Shown: positions 33,658 to 42,495, counted from the first letter of the stretch. The stretch is 64,000 bases of DNA from an uncultured Lachnospiraceae bacterium (GCA_947176505.1 CAMWQW010000014.1:1-64000); one strand, 5' to 3'. Numbers and translations: made by a program. Notes: generated by a model from the letters alone, not told the origin.

Positions 33658-34740
33658 GTGGAAAGAAAAATACGAATCGCACAATACGGGTGCGGAAAAA
33701 TGAGTGTATACCTGATGCGGTATGTATTGGAAAAGGGCGCGGAACTGGTCGCGGCATTTGACGTAAATCCGACGGTAATCGGCAAGGATATCGGCGAGAT
33801 CATGGGCGCAAACAACATTGGCATCAAAGTATCCGATGCCAAAGATGCCGACAGAATCTTAAAAGAACTGAAACCGGATGTCTGTATCATCGCCACACGC
33901 TCCACCATGATTGATGTTAAGGACGCTTTTACTGTCTGTGCAAAAAACGGCATAAATGCAATCTCCACCTGCGAAGAATCCCTATATCCGTGGAACTCAT
34001 CCTATACGATTACCAAAGAACTGGATGAACTGGCAAAAGCAAATAACTGTACACTTTGCGGCAGTGGCTATCCGGATATGTACTGGGGCTCTCTCATTAC
34101 AACATTGGCAGGTTCTATCCATACCTTAAAGAAAATCAAAGGAAGCAGCAGCTATAATGTAGAAGATTACGGCATCGCACTGGCAGAAGGGCATGGTGCA
34201 GGGCTTTCGATTGAAGAGTTTGAGAAGCAGATTGGCAATTATAATGGTCTGTCCTATGAGGAGACCGAAAAATTGATTGCTGACGGCGTAATTGAACCGT
34301 CTTATATGTGGAATCAGAACGGCTGGCTTTGTAGTCAGCTTGGTCTGCACATTATTTCCCAGACACAGGAGTGCATTCCAATCACCCATAAAGACGATCT
34401 TGAATCAAGTACCCTCGGCATAACAATCAAAGCGGGAAATGCCACCGGAATGTCCGCTGTCGTGACAACTCAAACCAAAGAGGGAATCACATTGGAGACC
34501 CGGTGTCTTGGCTATGTATACGGTCCGGAAGATATAGACCGGAATGAATGGACACTGGAAGGCGAACCGGATACAACATTAGTGGTCAACCGTCCTGCAA
34601 CGGTAGAACTGACTTGTGCGACACTGACTAACCGCATACCAATGTTGATTGACGCACCGCCCGGATATGTCACCACCGAGAAGATGCCGGTAAATCATTA
34701 TCTGGTAAAACCGATGCATGAATATGTAAAAAGTAAATAA
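33658..34740 (+). CDS. NAD(P)-dependent DapB-like dehydrogenase (2,4-diaminopentanoate dehydrogenase family)
   Basis: A 360-aa oxidoreductase. The N-terminal Rossmann fold reads IRIAQYGCGKMSVYLMRYVLEKGAELVAAFD, residues 5-35. DIGEIMGANNIGIKVSDAKD follows, then PDVCIIATRS, like dihydrodipicolinate reductase. The longer C-terminal part resembles the DAP-dehydrogenase family. It may act on an amino acid or amine by reversible deamination, but the substrate is unknown and no ornithine-pathway genes are adjacent. The start is GTG at 33658, with aaggagg 8 bases upstream. Confidence 0.75.
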   Translation: MERKIRIAQYGCGKMSVYLMRYVLEKGAELVAAFDVNPTVIGKDIGEIMGANNIGIKVSDAKDADRILKELKPDVCIIATRSTMIDVKDAFTVCAKNGINAISTCEESLYPWNSSYTITKELDELAKANNCTLCGSGYPDMYWGSLITTLAGSIHTLKKIKGSSSYNVEDYGIALAEGHGAGLSIEEFEKQIGNYNGLSYEETEKLIADGVIEPSYMWNQNGWLCSQLGLHIISQTQECIPITHKDDLESSTLGITIKAGNATGMSAVVTTQTKEGITLETRCLGYVYGPEDIDRNEWTLEGEPDTTLVVNRPATVELTCATLTNRIPMLIDAPPGYVTTEKMPVNHYLVKPMHEYVKSK

Positions 34741-34780
34741 CATCATTTAAAAATACTCGCTAAATAAAACCATCCCTGCA

Positions 34781-34822
34781 ACCTTACACAATTGTAAGTT
34801 ACAATGCACAAACTGTAAGTTA
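34781..34822 (+). promoter_or_regulatory. Repeated tgtaagtta motifs upstream of a small membrane protein gene
   Basis: tgtaagtta occurs at 34793-34801 and again at 34814-34822, 21 bp apart (two helical turns). The first copy is also the right arm of a cttaca/tgtaag hairpin (34783-34798). The arrangement suits a response-regulator site controlling the gene at 34920. Confidence 0.4.
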
Positions 34823-34919
34823 AATCAATGGAAGCGGATCTTTATATTTGGTATCCTAATTTCAGAAACAAAAACACCCCATTACTTGCGGGAATAAAAT
34901 AAAAAGGAGATATAAAAAT

Positions 34920-35105
34920 ATGAAAAAAGTATTAATAACATTAGCTTCCATGGTAGGAATTATTGCAGTACGCATGATACTGTCAGTCGCTTTCAGCGAA
35001 CAGGTCGCAAAAGTATTTACCAGTGTGTCAATAAGCTTTCTGTTCTTTTATTTGATTCTCACTATTTGCAGTTTCCGTAAAGGTCAGGCGAAATCGGTAA
35101 ACTAA
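34920..35105 (+). CDS. Small two-helix membrane protein of unknown function
   Basis: A 61-aa protein with two hydrophobic segments (about residues 4-22 and 33-52) separated by FSEQVAKVF, and a short basic tail. aaaaaggagatataaaaat precedes the ATG, so translation is credible. It is flanked by a DapB-like gene and, convergently, the YxeA gene of the ABC module; a role in peptide or envelope stress is possible but unproven. I do not recognise the family. Confidence 0.6.
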   Translation: MKKVLITLASMVGIIAVRMILSVAFSEQVAKVFTSVSISFLFFYLILTICSFRKGQAKSVN

Positions 35106-35138
35106 TGTGCTGTCCGTCTACTCAGCATACTGACCGTA

Positions 35139-35166
35139 CAGGTGTGGAGATAAACCTCCACACCTG
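35139..35166. terminator. Terminator-like hairpin between converging genes
   Basis: A perfect 11-base stem, caggtgtggag (35139-35149) with ctccacacctg (35156-35166), and a 6-base loop. It lies between the small membrane protein gene and the end of the ABC/YxeA operon. The T-run is weak on both sides. Confidence 0.7.
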
Positions 35167-35202
35167 ACGATGTGCCTATATTTCATGTTTCCAATCTTGA
35201 CA

Positions 35203-35574
35203 TTATCCTTCAAATTTCTCCTGCACCGCCGCCGGCATCTCCTCGTATTCCACCTCGCTCCACTCGGTAACGCCTCGAATCGGCTTCACCGTCAATCTAA
35301 GGTACGCTCCTTCTCTTAATTCCCTCGACGCGCCGAAAGTAATATATGTTCCCTGCCCATTCTCATCATAACCGGTCAGCGTGTAAGAATAATCCATACT
35401 GCCATGCAGGTTGATAACTCCTCCGCGCGAATTAACCTCCTCTATTTTATTGTTATCAATTTGCACATAATAATATCCGCTGTCCTTTTCCGAGAAAAAC
35501 CATGCTGAGAAACAGGACAGACCTATTACTAATACGATAACCACTCCGATTCCAATCCATATCTTGTTCTTCAT
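35203..35574 (-). CDS. YxeA/DUF1093 family protein
   Basis: A 123-aa protein with an N-terminal membrane anchor (residues 4-26) and an extracytoplasmic beta domain. It has the family pattern YYVQIDNNKIEEVNSRG, then YSYTLTGYDENGQGTYITFGASRELREGAYL. Such proteins often accompany antimicrobial-peptide ABC transporters. ATG at 35574 has ggag 9 bases upstream; the longer frame to 35619 overlaps the permease gene. It is the last gene of the TCS-ABC module. Confidence 0.85.
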   Translation of the reverse strand: MKNKIWIGIGVVIVLVIGLSCFSAWFFSEKDSGYYYVQIDNNKIEEVNSRGGVINLHGSMDYSYTLTGYDENGQGTYITFGASRELREGAYLRLTVKPIRGVTEWSEVEYEEMPAAVQEKFEG

Positions 35575-35612
35575 TTTAACAATCTCCTTCCTGCTAATCT
35601 TCAGGTTTGCTG

Positions 35613-36392
35613 CTACCATCCCTTTTTCGTAACTTTCTTTTTCGCTGCCTTGGCAGATTTCGTCGGTGCGTTTCCTTTCGCTGTCATTATAAGGAGCGCG
35701 GAAACCACAAACGCGACAAACAGGCTACATAGATTAGCCAGAACATTCCAGTGTACGGCTGCATCATAGCTGCGGTAATTAATCAACCCCATACTCGCCG
35801 TGACAGGATACAGGTTTGCCAGTGTCATATTCCCGGATACAAACATACCTCCATAACCATACACAAAAGCAATAATCGTTCCAACCATATGCCCGTTCGG
35901 TATGCGGACAGCAATCAAGATTACCGGCGTCATCGCAATATACAGAAACAGACAATTTAACGTAATCTGGACACACGCCTGCAGGACCGACACGACATCA
36001 ATCCCCGGGAATCCTGCAAGATAGACTGTCAATACGGTAAAGACCGTGCTCATCACGCCAAAGAATAAGGAAAGAAGTGCACAGACCGCCGCCTTTCCAA
36101 ACAACAGCTCGTTGTAAGATACCGGAACCGTCATGATACTTTTCAGCGTGTCGTCTTTTTCCTCTCTGGCTATGATGTATCCGGCAATCAGAGTAATACA
36201 CACAGGAAAAATTGTCGTTACATTGTTCTTAATCACCTGCTCGGTAAAATATGCAAAATTCCAAACCGTACCGTCCAACGCCGTACTGGAAAAAAGTGTC
36301 AACAAGTCGGAAAGAAGCATGAGAAGGACTCCCGCCCATATAATATGATACCGTCTTAACTTCAGCATCTCTGTTTTTATCATGCGAACCAT
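35613..36392 (-). CDS. ABC-2 type permease, lantibiotic-immunity (MutG/BcrB-like)
   Basis: A 259-aa membrane protein with six predicted helices. It starts MIKTEMLKLRRYHIIWAGVLLMLL and has REEKDDTLKSIMTVPVSYNELLFGKAAV near residues 70-98, a hallmark of the ABC-2 immunity permeases. With the next-upstream permease and the ATPase it should remove a peptide antibiotic from the membrane. aggaggggagaata precedes the start, and the gene begins immediately after the preceding permease gene ends. Confidence 0.88.
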   Translation of the reverse strand: MVRMIKTEMLKLRRYHIIWAGVLLMLLSDLLTLFSSTALDGTVWNFAYFTEQVIKNNVTTIFPVCITLIAGYIIAREEKDDTLKSIMTVPVSYNELLFGKAAVCALLSLFFGVMSTVFTVLTVYLAGFPGIDVVSVLQACVQITLNCLFLYIAMTPVILIAVRIPNGHMVGTIIAFVYGYGGMFVSGNMTLANLYPVTASMGLINYRSYDAAVHWNVLANLCSLFVAFVVSALLIMTAKGNAPTKSAKAAKKKVTKKGW

Positions 36393-37187
36393 TTATTCTC
36401 CCCTCCTTTTATACAAATAATCAATGACTGCCACAGATGCAAGTGCCATAATTCCTACAATTGCGGCTGTCTGCAAAGTAGACGGAAACAGATACTCCAA
36501 CTGTTTTACATTTTCACGAACACCATGCTTTATCATATCGCTCGCACACCAAAGCGTTGTGAGCGGAATCGGCATCGCCCACGCGGCGGCTTTTGGAAGT
36601 ACCCCGAATAAAGATTCTGCCGTCAGACTAAAAACACTATAAAAAACACACAGCAGAACGGAAAAAATATAAGTTTTACTAAAGAATACAACGAGAACCA
36701 CCAAGGGCAGCGTTCCTGCAGTAATAAAAACCCCCAGTTCGCAAGCTACAAAGAGCTTATAACCCATCCCATTTACCTCAGCCACCAGACTGCCGCACAG
36801 AGCCGCTGCCAAAGCCGATGATACGCTGAACGCAATTCCCATCATAAACAACACAATAATCTTTGCCCAAACCATCTGTGTGCTTGTCACCGGAATCGTG
36901 CGCAGATTCTTGAATGTATCATTGTCACGCTCCATAAAAAACAGCATCGCGGCAAGTACACCGATAACGCCGGGCAAAAGCAGTTCCACCCCGTACCCCA
37001 TAACATAGCCAAAATATTCATTAAACAACTGCGTTTTCGTATCACACTGTTCTGCAAACTGCGGCGCCGTCATCAGAACCGTAAGCGGAATGGGAAACAG
37101 AACTGCGGAAAAGATAACCAGTATCAGAAACTTTTTCCTTTTTAACTTCCATAATTCACACTGAATCAGTTTACGCAATCCCTTCAC
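36393..37187 (-). CDS. ABC-2 type permease, lantibiotic-immunity (MutE-like)
   Basis: A 264-aa membrane protein with six predicted helices, starting GLRKLIQCELWKLKRKKFLILVIF. It contains MERDNDTFKNLRTIPVTSTQMVWAKIIV near residues 88-115, the same motif as its partner. The start is GTG at 37187 and overlaps the ATPase end by 17 bases, so translation is coupled. It forms a heteromeric transporter with the following permease. Confidence 0.88.
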   Translation of the reverse strand: MKGLRKLIQCELWKLKRKKFLILVIFSAVLFPIPLTVLMTAPQFAEQCDTKTQLFNEYFGYVMGYGVELLLPGVIGVLAAMLFFMERDNDTFKNLRTIPVTSTQMVWAKIIVLFMMGIAFSVSSALAAALCGSLVAEVNGMGYKLFVACELGVFITAGTLPLVVLVVFFSKTYIFSVLLCVFYSVFSLTAESLFGVLPKAAAWAMPIPLTTLWCASDMIKHGVRENVKQLEYLFPSTLQTAAIVGIMALASVAVIDYLYKRRGE

Positions 37188-38094
37188 CCCCTGTCACGCG
37201 CTTGAAGTAATCTTCAAGGCTCTCCTCCGAAATCGCAGCTTCCGATACCTCCAAGCCATTCTCCACAAAAGCGGTAACAATCTTTGCAACCGGGACGTCA
37301 ATTCGGTTCAGCCGAAGATGATGATCATCCTGTATCGTAAACAGATCCTCATGGAAGGTATGTTCCAATATAATGGCCGCCTGCGCCGTATCAGAAACCG
37401 TAAAACGAATATGCTTACTGCTCTTCGCCTCCAACTGCGCAAGACTTTCTTCCTCCAGCAATACACCATGGTCAATAATTCCGATATCGTCAGCTAACAG
37501 TGCTATTTCAGAAAGGATATGGCTGGAAATCAGAATCGTTTTGCCCCGTTCTTTGCATAGACCACGGATAAAAGAGCGTACTTCCGCGATTCCGATTGGG
37601 TCAAGCCCGTTAATCGGTTCATCCAGAATTAAAAGTTCCGGGTCGTGCATTACCGCAAGGGCAATCGCAAGTCTCTGCTTCATACCAAGAGAATACTGGG
37701 AAAAAAGCTTCTTGTCTTTGTAGGGAAGCCCCACAAGCTCCAGCGCATTTTGAATGGCATTTCTGTTTGGCACTCCCCTCAGTGTAGCAAAAATGCGCAG
37801 ATTTTCCGTTCCCGTCAGATTAGGATAAAATCCCGGAGACTCAATCAGGCTGCCGATACGTGGCAGCACCTTCTTCTCATTGCCGCCTAAAGACTGTCCC
37901 CATATCATCACTTCCCCGGAAGTAGGTTTTGTCAGACCAAGCAGCATTTTCATAGTCGTCGTCTTTCCGGCTCCGTTTCTGCCAAGCAGTCCGTAGATGC
38001 GCCCTTTCTGCACATGAATATTCAGGTCGGCAACACTTTTTTGTGCACCGTACTGCTTTGTAAGATTTTTTGTTTCAATGACATATGTGTTCAT
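37171..38094 (-). CDS. ABC transporter ATP-binding protein, bacitracin/lantibiotic-protection type
   Basis: A 307-aa ATPase. Walker A GRNGAGKTTTMKMLLG lies near residues 38-53. The signature QYSLGMKQRLAIALAV lies near residues 133-148, Walker B LLILDEPINGLD near residues 156-167, and the switch His in SSHILSE. The C-terminal 90 residues are the BcrA-type accessory domain. gaggaggtttcgga precedes ATG. Four 11-bp-spaced repeats lie upstream, and the two-component genes next door are the likely regulators. Confidence 0.93.
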   Translation of the reverse strand: MNTYVIETKNLTKQYGAQKSVADLNIHVQKGRIYGLLGRNGAGKTTTMKMLLGLTKPTSGEVMIWGQSLGGNEKKVLPRIGSLIESPGFYPNLTGTENLRIFATLRGVPNRNAIQNALELVGLPYKDKKLFSQYSLGMKQRLAIALAVMHDPELLILDEPINGLDPIGIAEVRSFIRGLCKERGKTILISSHILSEIALLADDIGIIDHGVLLEEESLAQLEAKSSKHIRFTVSDTAQAAIILEHTFHEDLFTIQDDHHLRLNRIDVPVAKIVTAFVENGLEVSEAAISEESLEDYFKRVTGGEGIA

Positions 38095-38168
38095 TCCGAA
38101 ACCTCCTCATTTTCATTGTTACTCGAAAGCTCACTTTTCTTTCTTCATGTATTACAATACCACCTCAA

Positions 38169-38207
38169 CCTTGCACCATCCTTGCGGGAACCTTGCATTA
38201 ACCATGC
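38169..38207 (-). promoter_or_regulatory. Four 11-bp-spaced direct repeats upstream of the ABC operon
   Basis: ccttgc starts at 38169, 38180 and 38191, and ccatgc at 38202, each exactly 11 bases apart. On the coding strand they read gcatgg then gcaagg three times. This face-of-the-helix spacing is typical of OmpR/PhoB-type response-regulator arrays. It lies about 75-110 bases before the ATPase start, and the OmpR-type regulator gene is within 1.2 kb. Confidence 0.65.
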
Positions 38208-38308
38208 AAAAAACGAGCAAAGCGCGTTTACGAGATTTGCTTCGCAAACTTGGAAATACATATGGGAAAAGGAGCCGCATGCGCAGCTCCTTTTGTTTTT
38301 TGCTTGAT

Positions 38309-39232
38309 TTAATTTGCTATCGGGAACGTCAGTGTGAAAACCGTCCCCTTATCGGGCACACTTTGTGCTGTAATCGTTCCGTTCATTTTTGTGACAAGCT
38401 GCTGCACGATAGACAATCCGAGACCGCTGCCCTTTTCAGACCGGCTCTTATCACATTTATAGAGCCGTTCAAAAATATATTTCAAATCCTCTTTGTCGAT
38501 TCCTACACCGTTATCCGCTATAACAAGTTTGACATTCCGGTCCTGTCCGGACAATGATATCTTAATCCGATCCGCATGAGAATGGGACAGCACATTTTGA
38601 ATCAGGTTATTCACTATCCGCAGGTAGCCGTTCGGGTCAAGCGCAGTAAAGAAGGGCTTCTCCGGAATCTCAATCGTGAACCCTACCTGATTATCTTCCA
38701 ATACCGGTATCCAGTCGCTCAATATATTCCGTGTCAGTTCCGTCAATTCAACAGTTTCGATATCCATCAAAAATTCATCGCTTCCAAGCTTAAACCAATC
38801 GAAAAGTACATCTATATATTCTTTCAAATCGTAGGCTTTCCGTCGGGCAGTCCCTATATATTCCTCACGTTCTTTCCCTTCAACCGTCCCTTTGTACGCC
38901 GCATCCAAATATCCGATCAAGGTGGTAAGTGGCGTCCTCACATCATGGGAGAGGCTCGTCATGAGCTGCCTGTTTGTTTCTTCTGTCTGACGGTATGCAG
39001 AAAGTCTGGTTTCATATGACAGAACAATTTCGTTCATCTCATAGACGAGCGGTGCAATCAATTCATGGGATTCAGATAAAATACGTCGATTCCCGTTTCC
39101 ACTTCTGATATCTTCCAGCGCATCAGTCATGTCTGATATCTGTTTCCTTACACGCCGCACTCTCATATACGCATAGCTGACAGACAGAAGGGCAGCGACC
39201 ACCGCAATGATAACAAATATTTCAACATGCAT
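38309..39232 (-). CDS. Sensor histidine kinase with one short membrane anchor
   Basis: A 307-aa kinase. One transmembrane segment is at residues 4-24, with almost no extracellular part. HAMP-like and coiled segments follow. The H box is SLSHDVRTPLTTLIGY near residues 93-108. The N box (NLIQNVLSHSHAD), the G1 box (VIADNGVGID) and GSGLGLSIVQQLV follow. With so small a sensor it probably reads the state of the ABC transporter rather than a free ligand. It follows the response regulator gene by a few bases. Confidence 0.92.
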   Translation of the reverse strand: MHVEIFVIIAVVAALLSVSYAYMRVRRVRKQISDMTDALEDIRSGNGNRRILSESHELIAPLVYEMNEIVLSYETRLSAYRQTEETNRQLMTSLSHDVRTPLTTLIGYLDAAYKGTVEGKEREEYIGTARRKAYDLKEYIDVLFDWFKLGSDEFLMDIETVELTELTRNILSDWIPVLEDNQVGFTIEIPEKPFFTALDPNGYLRIVNNLIQNVLSHSHADRIKISLSGQDRNVKLVIADNGVGIDKEDLKYIFERLYKCDKSRSEKGSGLGLSIVQQLVTKMNGTITAQSVPDKGTVFTLTFPIAN

Positions 39233-39235
39233 CGG

Positions 39236-39928
39236 TCATACCTCCTTGTTGAAACGGTAGCCGATTCCCTTCACCGTCTGTATATATTTCGGACTCGCCG
39301 GATTTTCTTCTATTTTCTTTCGCAAGCGGCTGATAATCGCCATGATATTGCTGTCGTCATAGACGTACTCCTCTTTCCAGACAGATTCATAAATCTGCTG
39401 TTTTGTCACAATTTTCCCCTGATGCCCGGCTAAGAATACCAAAGTATCAAATTCCTTCGGGGGAAGCTCAAAAATCCCGTTTACCGCATCGACTGAGCGG
39501 TTATCAAAATCTATCTTTAAACCGTCAAACACAAGCTGCTGCGTCAGTCCTTCCGGCTGATTGAAACGGGTATAACGCCGGATAAGCGAAAGGATCCGCG
39601 CCACCAGTTCATCCATCACAAATGGCTTGGTCAGATAATCATCTGCTCCCGCACGCAGTCCATGTACTTTAGAAGCATTGTCGTCTTTAGAGGTGAACAT
39701 CAGTATGGGCAGACTGCTTGTTGTCCTGATTTGTTCCAGCGTCTCAAATCCGTCCATGCCGGGCATCATTACATCGAGTATCACAAGCTGGTATTCCTTT
39801 TCTTTTAGCTTGGATATGCCGTCTTTTCCGTTATGGCAATAATCAGCTTCTATCCCCTCCGCTATAACGCTGCGCTTAATCAACGCACATAACTCTCTGT
39901 CATCGTCAATGATCAAAATTTCTCCCAT
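39236..39928 (-). CDS. OmpR-family response regulator
   Basis: A 230-aa regulator. The receiver domain has the acidic pair in IIDDDREL, the phospho-Asp in VILDVMMPGMDG near residue 53, and Lys in LTKPF. The C-terminal winged helix carries FELPPKEFDTLVFLAGHQGKIVTKQQIYESVW and IISRLRKKIEENP, ending in TVKGIGYRFN. ATG at 39928 is preferred; GTG and TTG codons just upstream are also in frame. It likely binds the 11-bp repeats before the ABC operon. Its start overlaps a decayed gene at 39906-40316. Confidence 0.92.
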   Translation of the reverse strand: MGEILIIDDDRELCALIKRSVIAEGIEADYCHNGKDGISKLKEKEYQLVILDVMMPGMDGFETLEQIRTTSSLPILMFTSKDDNASKVHGLRAGADDYLTKPFVMDELVARILSLIRRYTRFNQPEGLTQQLVFDGLKIDFDNRSVDAVNGIFELPPKEFDTLVFLAGHQGKIVTKQQIYESVWKEEYVYDDSNIMAIISRLRKKIEENPASPKYIQTVKGIGYRFNKEV

Positions 39929-40316
39929 CACCAATCAGTACCTTCTTCCCACAAAAAGCAAATCCATACTTTCTGATTCTCTCCTCCGGAATCCCTTTCG
40001 CCACGAGCTGTGCCTGATAATTTTTCTCTTCTATCTGCTTAAGCGCTGCCTGCACAGTATCAGACAACTTTTGTTCCGTTTTCTCCTGCACCTTAAATTC
40101 TATAATGACAGCATCATATCCATCCTCGTGGTTAGCGTCCGCACCTCCTATATCTTTATGCGCACACGGTATCATTCTTGGCTCCAGCATGATATCATAC
40201 CGTCCGAAACCGCTCTCCCACCATTCCCGTATCAAATTCGTCTTATCAATATAAAAATAATTTTCTATCTGTATCTTTTCAAAATCCTGTCCGCCAATAT
40301 TCACCGTTCTTGCCAT
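39906..40316 (-). pseudogene. Internally deleted AAA-ATPase-like/PD-(D/E)XK family gene
   Basis: The 136-codon frame joins the first 36 or so residues of the AAA-ATPase-like family (MARTVNIGGQDFEKI, FYIDKTNLIREWWESG) directly to the C-terminal PD-(D/E)XK nuclease part. That part has RYDIMLEPR, DAVIIEFKVQ, ALKQIEEKNYQAQL and RIRKYGFAFCGKKVLI. The whole P-loop ATPase and middle domain, normally about 400 residues, are missing. The join falls at ESGFGRYD, where full-length relatives have a similar ESG before GRYD, suggesting deletion at short repeats. The ribosome site is intact, so a nuclease-like stub may still be made. Confidence 0.75.
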
Positions 40317-40445
40317 ATTCCCACACCACCTTTAATATATCATTGATTCGTTAAAAAATTTCTTATCTTTTAACAATACTATAACAATACTATTAAAAAG
40401 ATTATACTTTAAAAGATGAGTGAGCACAAGACAACCAATTCAATA

Positions 40446-42116
40446 TTATCGCGCTCGGAATCCCTCCTCAATCGTGTCACCTATCAGCGTGCTCCGCTCC
40501 AGCATATGCTTATAACATGTCCCCGGAAAAACATGGTAGCTGTTAATTTCCTCCCCCGTCGAGAAGTATACGGTATTACCATTAATCTCGCAGCTTCTCA
40601 TGCTCCCCTCATCATAATCCTGTTGTACGATATAATACGGATCCTTTAGACTTTGTTTGATAAAAACTCCTGCGTCGGTAACATACTGGTCCCAATAGGG
40701 GCTGACAGAAACAATAATACAAAACACAAGTCCCCCCGTCGCAATACTCAGAAATCCGCTGCTTCCCTCGCTCAGATATTCTCCCATCGCAATCATGATA
40801 ACTGCAAATAAGAATGCAAGACCATACCTGATAAAAGGAGCCTCGAAAAACCACACTGCAATATTTGCCCATATAGCAAGGTGCAACACGACAAACGGCA
40901 ACCGGATTTTCTGTCGCTGCCAAATCCTTCTGACAGCCATCATAATCTGCAAAACCGCACCAAGCGCCACCGCTGCGAGAAACATCTTCTCATAGCGAAA
41001 CTGATGTTCCCACCAGATTGGGAACCATTCAGACACAGGCATGTCTATTTTCGTCACATCGTACAGACATCGTCCCCACACTTTAATCTGCTGGGCGTCA
41101 TGCAAAAGATATTCCTTGGGAATTTTCCATACTGTCTGGAAAATATCAATCCCGTCAAAGGGATATAAAAGCCACCCTGAAATCAAATAGTTCCTAACTA
41201 AAAAAGGACACAAAATAACACACCCGCTGAAAATATATGCGCCAATTTCCTTCCATTTCTTATCCTTTACAAGACAAAATGCCGGATAGAATACAACCAT
41301 CCCAAGCAGGCATGCGGAAAATTTGAAAGTCGCCGTAAACACTGCCGCCACGGACAACAGACAATACCGTGTAAAATCCGAACCATCTTCAAACAGATTC
41401 TCACACCATGCGGTAATAATAAACAGTACAAAATACATTGTCGCGTAGTCCGTCGCCGGAGACATGCTGCGCGTCACGTTTACCAATGTATAGAATAAGA
41501 TACCGATTTTCATCATATCCGTCACATGATTTTCATGCCGCTTAAATCCCTTTAACCCGTGAAAAGCATACAAGCACATTACTATTTCCAAAAAACCTGT
41601 CGTCGTATGCAACGAACGTCCAAGCAGCCAGTTAAGACTAAAGACGGATGCAAATGCAAGATAAGAACTGTTGTAAGCATAATGAAGCTGCAAGTTACCG
41701 ATTCCCTTCAGCAACCCGTATTCCTCATAAATCCGGATTGCTGCCGCGTGATAGATATTTGTGTCGGTATGAAATTCCCCTCTGGACGTAAAGAAGGCAA
41801 TCAGCAGAATAAAGCAGCAATAGAAAAACCCCTCCCACGAACAAACAATAGGTCGGTATGTCTTCCAGAGCATTTTCACTTTGTTACGCTGCATACATCC
41901 GATAAAAAGCGCTGCCGTAAGCAAAACTATATGTGCACAAGCGCCTATTTTACCAAAAATACTAAAAAATTCCGCGTATACGGTGATGACAACAATACCC
42001 GCAATGAGATAGTAAATCAAGGAAAAATTTGTATCTTTGAACAGACTTAATATGCCTATTCCGATTATAATACAGACAGCGGAAATGTAAATCCAGCTTA
42101 TGATAACCGATACCAC
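40446..42116 (-). CDS. Large polytopic membrane protein, possible GT-C-like glycosyltransferase (LIC_10190-like)
   Basis: A 556-aa protein with about 12 hydrophobic segments, plus a soluble C-terminal tail of about 70 residues (YYIVQQDYDEGSMRS). An extracellular loop carries GEFHTDTNIYHAAAIRIYEEYGL near residues 112-134, an acidic-aromatic pattern like the first loop of GT-C enzymes. It may attach or handle a lipid-linked sugar, but no substrate can be named. The start is GTG at 42116, with aaggag 8 bases before. Three 11-bp repeats lie upstream. Confidence 0.6.
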   Translation of the reverse strand: MVSVIISWIYISAVCIIIGIGILSLFKDTNFSLIYYLIAGIVVITVYAEFFSIFGKIGACAHIVLLTAALFIGCMQRNKVKMLWKTYRPIVCSWEGFFYCCFILLIAFFTSRGEFHTDTNIYHAAAIRIYEEYGLLKGIGNLQLHYAYNSSYLAFASVFSLNWLLGRSLHTTTGFLEIVMCLYAFHGLKGFKRHENHVTDMMKIGILFYTLVNVTRSMSPATDYATMYFVLFIITAWCENLFEDGSDFTRYCLLSVAAVFTATFKFSACLLGMVVFYPAFCLVKDKKWKEIGAYIFSGCVILCPFLVRNYLISGWLLYPFDGIDIFQTVWKIPKEYLLHDAQQIKVWGRCLYDVTKIDMPVSEWFPIWWEHQFRYEKMFLAAVALGAVLQIMMAVRRIWQRQKIRLPFVVLHLAIWANIAVWFFEAPFIRYGLAFLFAVIMIAMGEYLSEGSSGFLSIATGGLVFCIIVSVSPYWDQYVTDAGVFIKQSLKDPYYIVQQDYDEGSMRSCEINGNTVYFSTGEEINSYHVFPGTCYKHMLERSTLIGDTIEEGFRAR

Positions 42117-42202
42117 CCGTTTTTCTCCTTCTTAATGCTTCTTTGATTATTCCGTAATAGCTTCTGTTATTAGAACCATTGTTATTCAGCATAACACTCA
42201 AA

Positions 42203-42230
42203 CCTTACAGAAACCTTACGTCTACATTAC
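42203..42230 (-). promoter_or_regulatory. Three 11-bp-spaced direct repeats upstream of the membrane protein gene
   Basis: ccttac starts at 42203 and 42214, and cattac at 42225, each 11 bases apart; on the coding strand they read gtaatg, gtaagg, gtaagg. This differs by one base from the gcaagg repeats before the ABC operon, which suggests the same OmpR-type regulator. Confidence 0.55.
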
Positions 42231-42439
42231 AGTTTTGTAATAAAAATGGTTGATTATCTCAAAAAAGCCTTGTTACAAGCGGCTTTGTGGGCGTGTTTTT
42301 GCCGGGAATAAGAATTTGTACCTACCCCGGCAAAATGGCGCTCTATTGCGTAACATATACAACACAGGACAGCTTTACCAAAGTTATGCAAAATTCTTTT
42401 CCGTCATTTATGAAAATGATATAAACTTTTCTCACCTAC

Positions 42440-42495
42440 TTGACAACTGAAATGTGCAACAGTAAAATGAATGCATATAGTTAGAATTCTAATTA
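42440..42495 (+). promoter_or_regulatory. Sigma-A promoter and MarR operator of the marR-MATE operon
   Basis: TTGACA (42440-42445) and TAAAAT (42463-42468) are separated by 17 bases, a near-consensus sigma-A promoter. Just downstream, ttagaattctaatta (42481-42495) contains the perfect 12-bp palindrome ttagaattctaa. An identical 15-bp element precedes the MATE gene, so it is a strong candidate for the MarR binding site. Confidence 0.8.

Noticed and set aside
37171..39928. BceRSAB-type module of the FtsX permease kind
   Set aside because: Its permeases are small ABC-2 proteins in two genes, so it is a lantibiotic-immunity/BcrAB type; the FtsX-type module is the separate one at 45059-49924.
42250..42450. 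A 66-codon plus-strand frame before marR
   Set aside because: It runs through hairpins and the marR promoter and has no start signals.
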